Notes under the pieces: model-generated
What the model saw: only the letters and a program-made list of their open reading frames with translations
Databases searched by the model: none
What the model was told of the DNA's origin: nothing
Part shown: positions 62,448 through 64,000 of the stretch, in pieces
Numbering within the stretch: position 1 is the first letter of the stretch
Layout of the letters: every line of letters starts with the position of its first letter
Translations under genes and position numbers: made by a program
Assembly: GCF_002845985.1 (NCBI RefSeq)
Contig: NZ_PDFK01000003.1
Span: forward strand, 310,001-374,000
Length of the DNA: 64,000 bases
Reading direction: 5' to 3'
Origin: Lysinibacillus fusiformis
GTDB taxonomy: Bacteria > Bacillota > Bacilli > Bacillales_A > Planococcaceae

Positions 62448-64000
62448 TTACTTCCTATCCACTTTTTGTATTGCAACTTGTAGGGGGGTTCTATAATTAT
62501 CGTATTTTTTGTTCCTTTCAAATCCACAATTATTTTGTTCCTTTTGTATATTTTGAACCAATTTTTCCAATTTCTCGTGTATGTTTTGATAATATATAGT
62601 AGTACGATTTAGTTCTTTTTCAATTATAACTAAATGCATAGGTACTTCTCTCGGTAAGTAATTATTAAACCTTTTGTACGTTGAAGAATTGGAAATTAAA
62701 TCTAAGTATTTAAAAAATCTTTCCATCAAAAAGTATGATAACAGAGTACTCACTATCTTTTTTATTTGATTTATATCAAATATATTTGCATCGTGAGTGA
62801 TTTTAAAACAGCTGTCCAACAAGTCTTCTAGATAGGTACAATAAAAACCTTTTGTGTAAAGTGAAAATTGCTCATTGTAGCTCTCAAAGTTAAATAATTT
62901 TGTTTTGTCAGGTGATTCTCTTACAGTATGTGATAGATTAATTCCTTCAAACTCTTCTCTCCAAAAGGTAAAGGCTGTAGAAAACTTGCAAGATGTCTTG
63001 CTTTCAAGTAGTTCATTATTAAGGTGAATACAATTTTTATGCTCTTTTAGAAAGGTTTTGATTAAATACCTTTTAATTGCTTTATAAATATTTCGAGAAT
63101 GAATATAAATTTCAAAAAGCACTGCATCTATTTTATCCTTTTCTTCAAAAGTATGGAATCTATTCCTGTATTCAAAAGTTTTATTGTAAATGTTTAATGC
63201 TTTTTTAAAAGAGTTTTTTGAAGAGAGCGAGTTCTGACAATATTCCATTTTTAAAACTTCTGAATCATTTAGGTCTGTATTTAAATAATAGTTTTTAGTG
63301 TATTCTATTAATAAAAACAGGGCTGATTGATCATATCCTTCATCCATTCGAAAAATACGCTGAGGGTGAATAATTACTGGGGTTGCTTTTTGATGTTTAT
63401 ATATTGTAAGTAAGCTTAATAGTTCTTTATCTTTAATAGTGAAAAATTTTTTCCAGCTATTAAAAGTGGAAATTACATTTGCACTATCCAAAAAACTAGT
63501 ACCACACTTACAAGTAAAGGGAGGATTAGGATTATTGGATAACAAATATTCACCTAAAAGAGTATCACACTTCCGGCAATAGTCAATTAATGATACATTT
63601 GGGTGAAAAATACAGTATTTGAATAAATTCAATTGATGAAATATACTATGAAAACCACTTTTAATACAGTTTGGACAATAAGTAACATGTTTGTTGATAA
63701 AATAGTTGTGTGACGTACCAATAAGAGAATTAAATTTTTTTAAAATTAATGTATCCCTTCTGTTCAAATTCACTCCTAATAAATCAATAGACTTCTTTTC
63801 ATCTATTCCAGCTAGACTTGTAAGATCTCGTACGTAATAACCTGCATTTGCAATATGCTTTATATTTTGAATATGCTCGTTCCCAAAAATATTCAGAATA
63901 TCATTGTTGCTTAGTGCATTAGAAAATTTAAATCTTTCAAATATACACCAATTGGATATATAACTATGAATCCAGTCCCTATTCCATACAAACTCCTTTT
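62448..64000 (-). CDS. TniQ/TnsD-family transposition protein (5' end outside window)
   Basis: The open frame runs to the right edge without a start; about 517 residues are visible. The TniQ zinc-finger region is clear: YCPNCIKSGFHSIFHQLNLF, CIFHPN, YCRKCDTLLG and CKCGTSF. The upstream part (WIHSYISNWCIFERFKFSNAL) fits the N-terminal TniQ domain, so a GTG at 63773 is not the true start. In Tn7-like elements this family chooses the target site and recruits the transposase through TnsC. It is unusual for its poor conservation after the zinc finger. The gene reads toward the cargo. Confidence 0.85.
   Translation of the reverse strand, partial: KEFVWNRDWIHSYISNWCIFERFKFSNALSNNDILNIFGNEHIQNIKHIANAGYYVRDLTSLAGIDEKKSIDLLGVNLNRRDTLILKKFNSLIGTSHNYFINKHVTYCPNCIKSGFHSIFHQLNLFKYCIFHPNVSLIDYCRKCDTLLGEYLLSNNPNPPFTCKCGTSFLDSANVISTFNSWKKFFTIKDKELLSLLTIYKHQKATPVIIHPQRIFRMDEGYDQSALFLLIEYTKNYYLNTDLNDSEVLKMEYCQNSLSSKNSFKKALNIYNKTFEYRNRFHTFEEKDKIDAVLFEIYIHSRNIYKAIKRYLIKTFLKEHKNCIHLNNELLESKTSCKFSTAFTFWREEFEGINLSHTVRESPDKTKLFNFESYNEQFSLYTKGFYCTYLEDLLDSCFKITHDANIFDINQIKKIVSTLLSYFLMERFFKYLDLISNSSTYKRFNNYLPREVPMHLVIIEKELNRTTIYYQNIHEKLEKLVQNIQKEQNNCGFERNKKYDNYRTPLQVAIQKVDRK

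Larger units (their letters stand above)
46914..64000. mobile_element. Tn7-like transposon (partial; continues past the right edge)
   Basis: The element is inferred from the repeat-bearing TGT end at 46914 and the TniQ/TnsD gene at the right edge. The core transposase genes (tnsA, tnsB, tnsC) would lie beyond 64000 upstream of tniQ. The cargo in the window is an arsenic-resistance cluster, an XRE/DGQHR pair and QatABCD. Nearly all cargo and tniQ are on the minus strand. A five-base target duplication of CATAA (46909-46913) is predicted at the distant end. Confidence 0.65.

Overview
The window reads as a chromosomal stretch of a low-GC Gram-positive bacterium of the Bacillaceae/Planococcaceae type. 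A Lysinibacillus-like host fits the AT-rich codon use, strong AGGAGG-type ribosome binding sites, intrinsic terminators, the nrdHIEF, mmg/prp and accDA gene sets, DUF3888 and MocR proteins, and an IS1182-family element. The genus is an inference from gene content. No rRNA, tRNA or CRISPR array was seen.

Region 1 (1-6530) holds an acetyltransferase, a PaiB-like flavin protein divergent from a MocR/GntR-aminotransferase regulator, two small or secreted proteins, and an Lsa-type ABC-F ribosome-protection gene. The ABC-F gene follows a roughly 400-nt leader with two short leader peptides, an antiterminator/terminator pair and a hairpin over the Shine-Dalgarno, as expected for antibiotic-induced ribosome-stalling attenuation.

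Region 2 (6630-31050) is dominated by vitamin B12. Five separate cobalamin riboswitches, all on the + strand and each followed by an intrinsic terminator, precede: metE (B12-independent methionine synthase); nikABCDE (Ni/Co-type uptake ABC transporter); prpC-prpD-prpB plus an acyl-CoA dehydrogenase, an enoyl-CoA hydratase and a 3-hydroxyisobutyryl-CoA-hydrolase-like enzyme; a two-gene operon of unknown function; and nrdHIEF-dut (B12-independent class Ib ribonucleotide reductase). The simplest reading is a clustered B12-shortage response that switches on B12-independent enzymes and metal uptake together. The last three prp-operon genes match the first three steps of the B12-independent propionate shunt known from C. 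elegans. Embedded in the region are a DUF2089/SHOCT-like cassette and a decayed NUDIX gene.

Region 3 (31360-46600) is ordinary accessory and core sequence: an M1-type lipoprotein peptidase, a stalk-domain protein, an ABC-2 transporter trio, MepB, unknown proteins, a serine beta-lactamase-like hydrolase, small inverted-repeat elements, an IS1182-family insertion sequence (41953-43696), a decayed FadR/GntR regulator and accDA.

Region 4 (46914 to beyond the right edge) looks like one half of a Tn7-like transposon. Its left boundary is a TGT end followed by six good copies and one degenerate copy of a 19-bp repeat. A TniQ/TnsD protein is cut by the window edge at 64000. Between them lies cargo: an arsenic-resistance cluster (arsR-acr3-arsC-arsD-arsA-hesB-like, a small ORF, a flavoprotein, ArsN-like acetyltransferase, MarR and ArsO-like flavoprotein) with recognisable ArsR and MarR operators; a divergent XRE/DGQHR pair; and a complete QatABCD anti-phage operon immediately downstream of tniQ.
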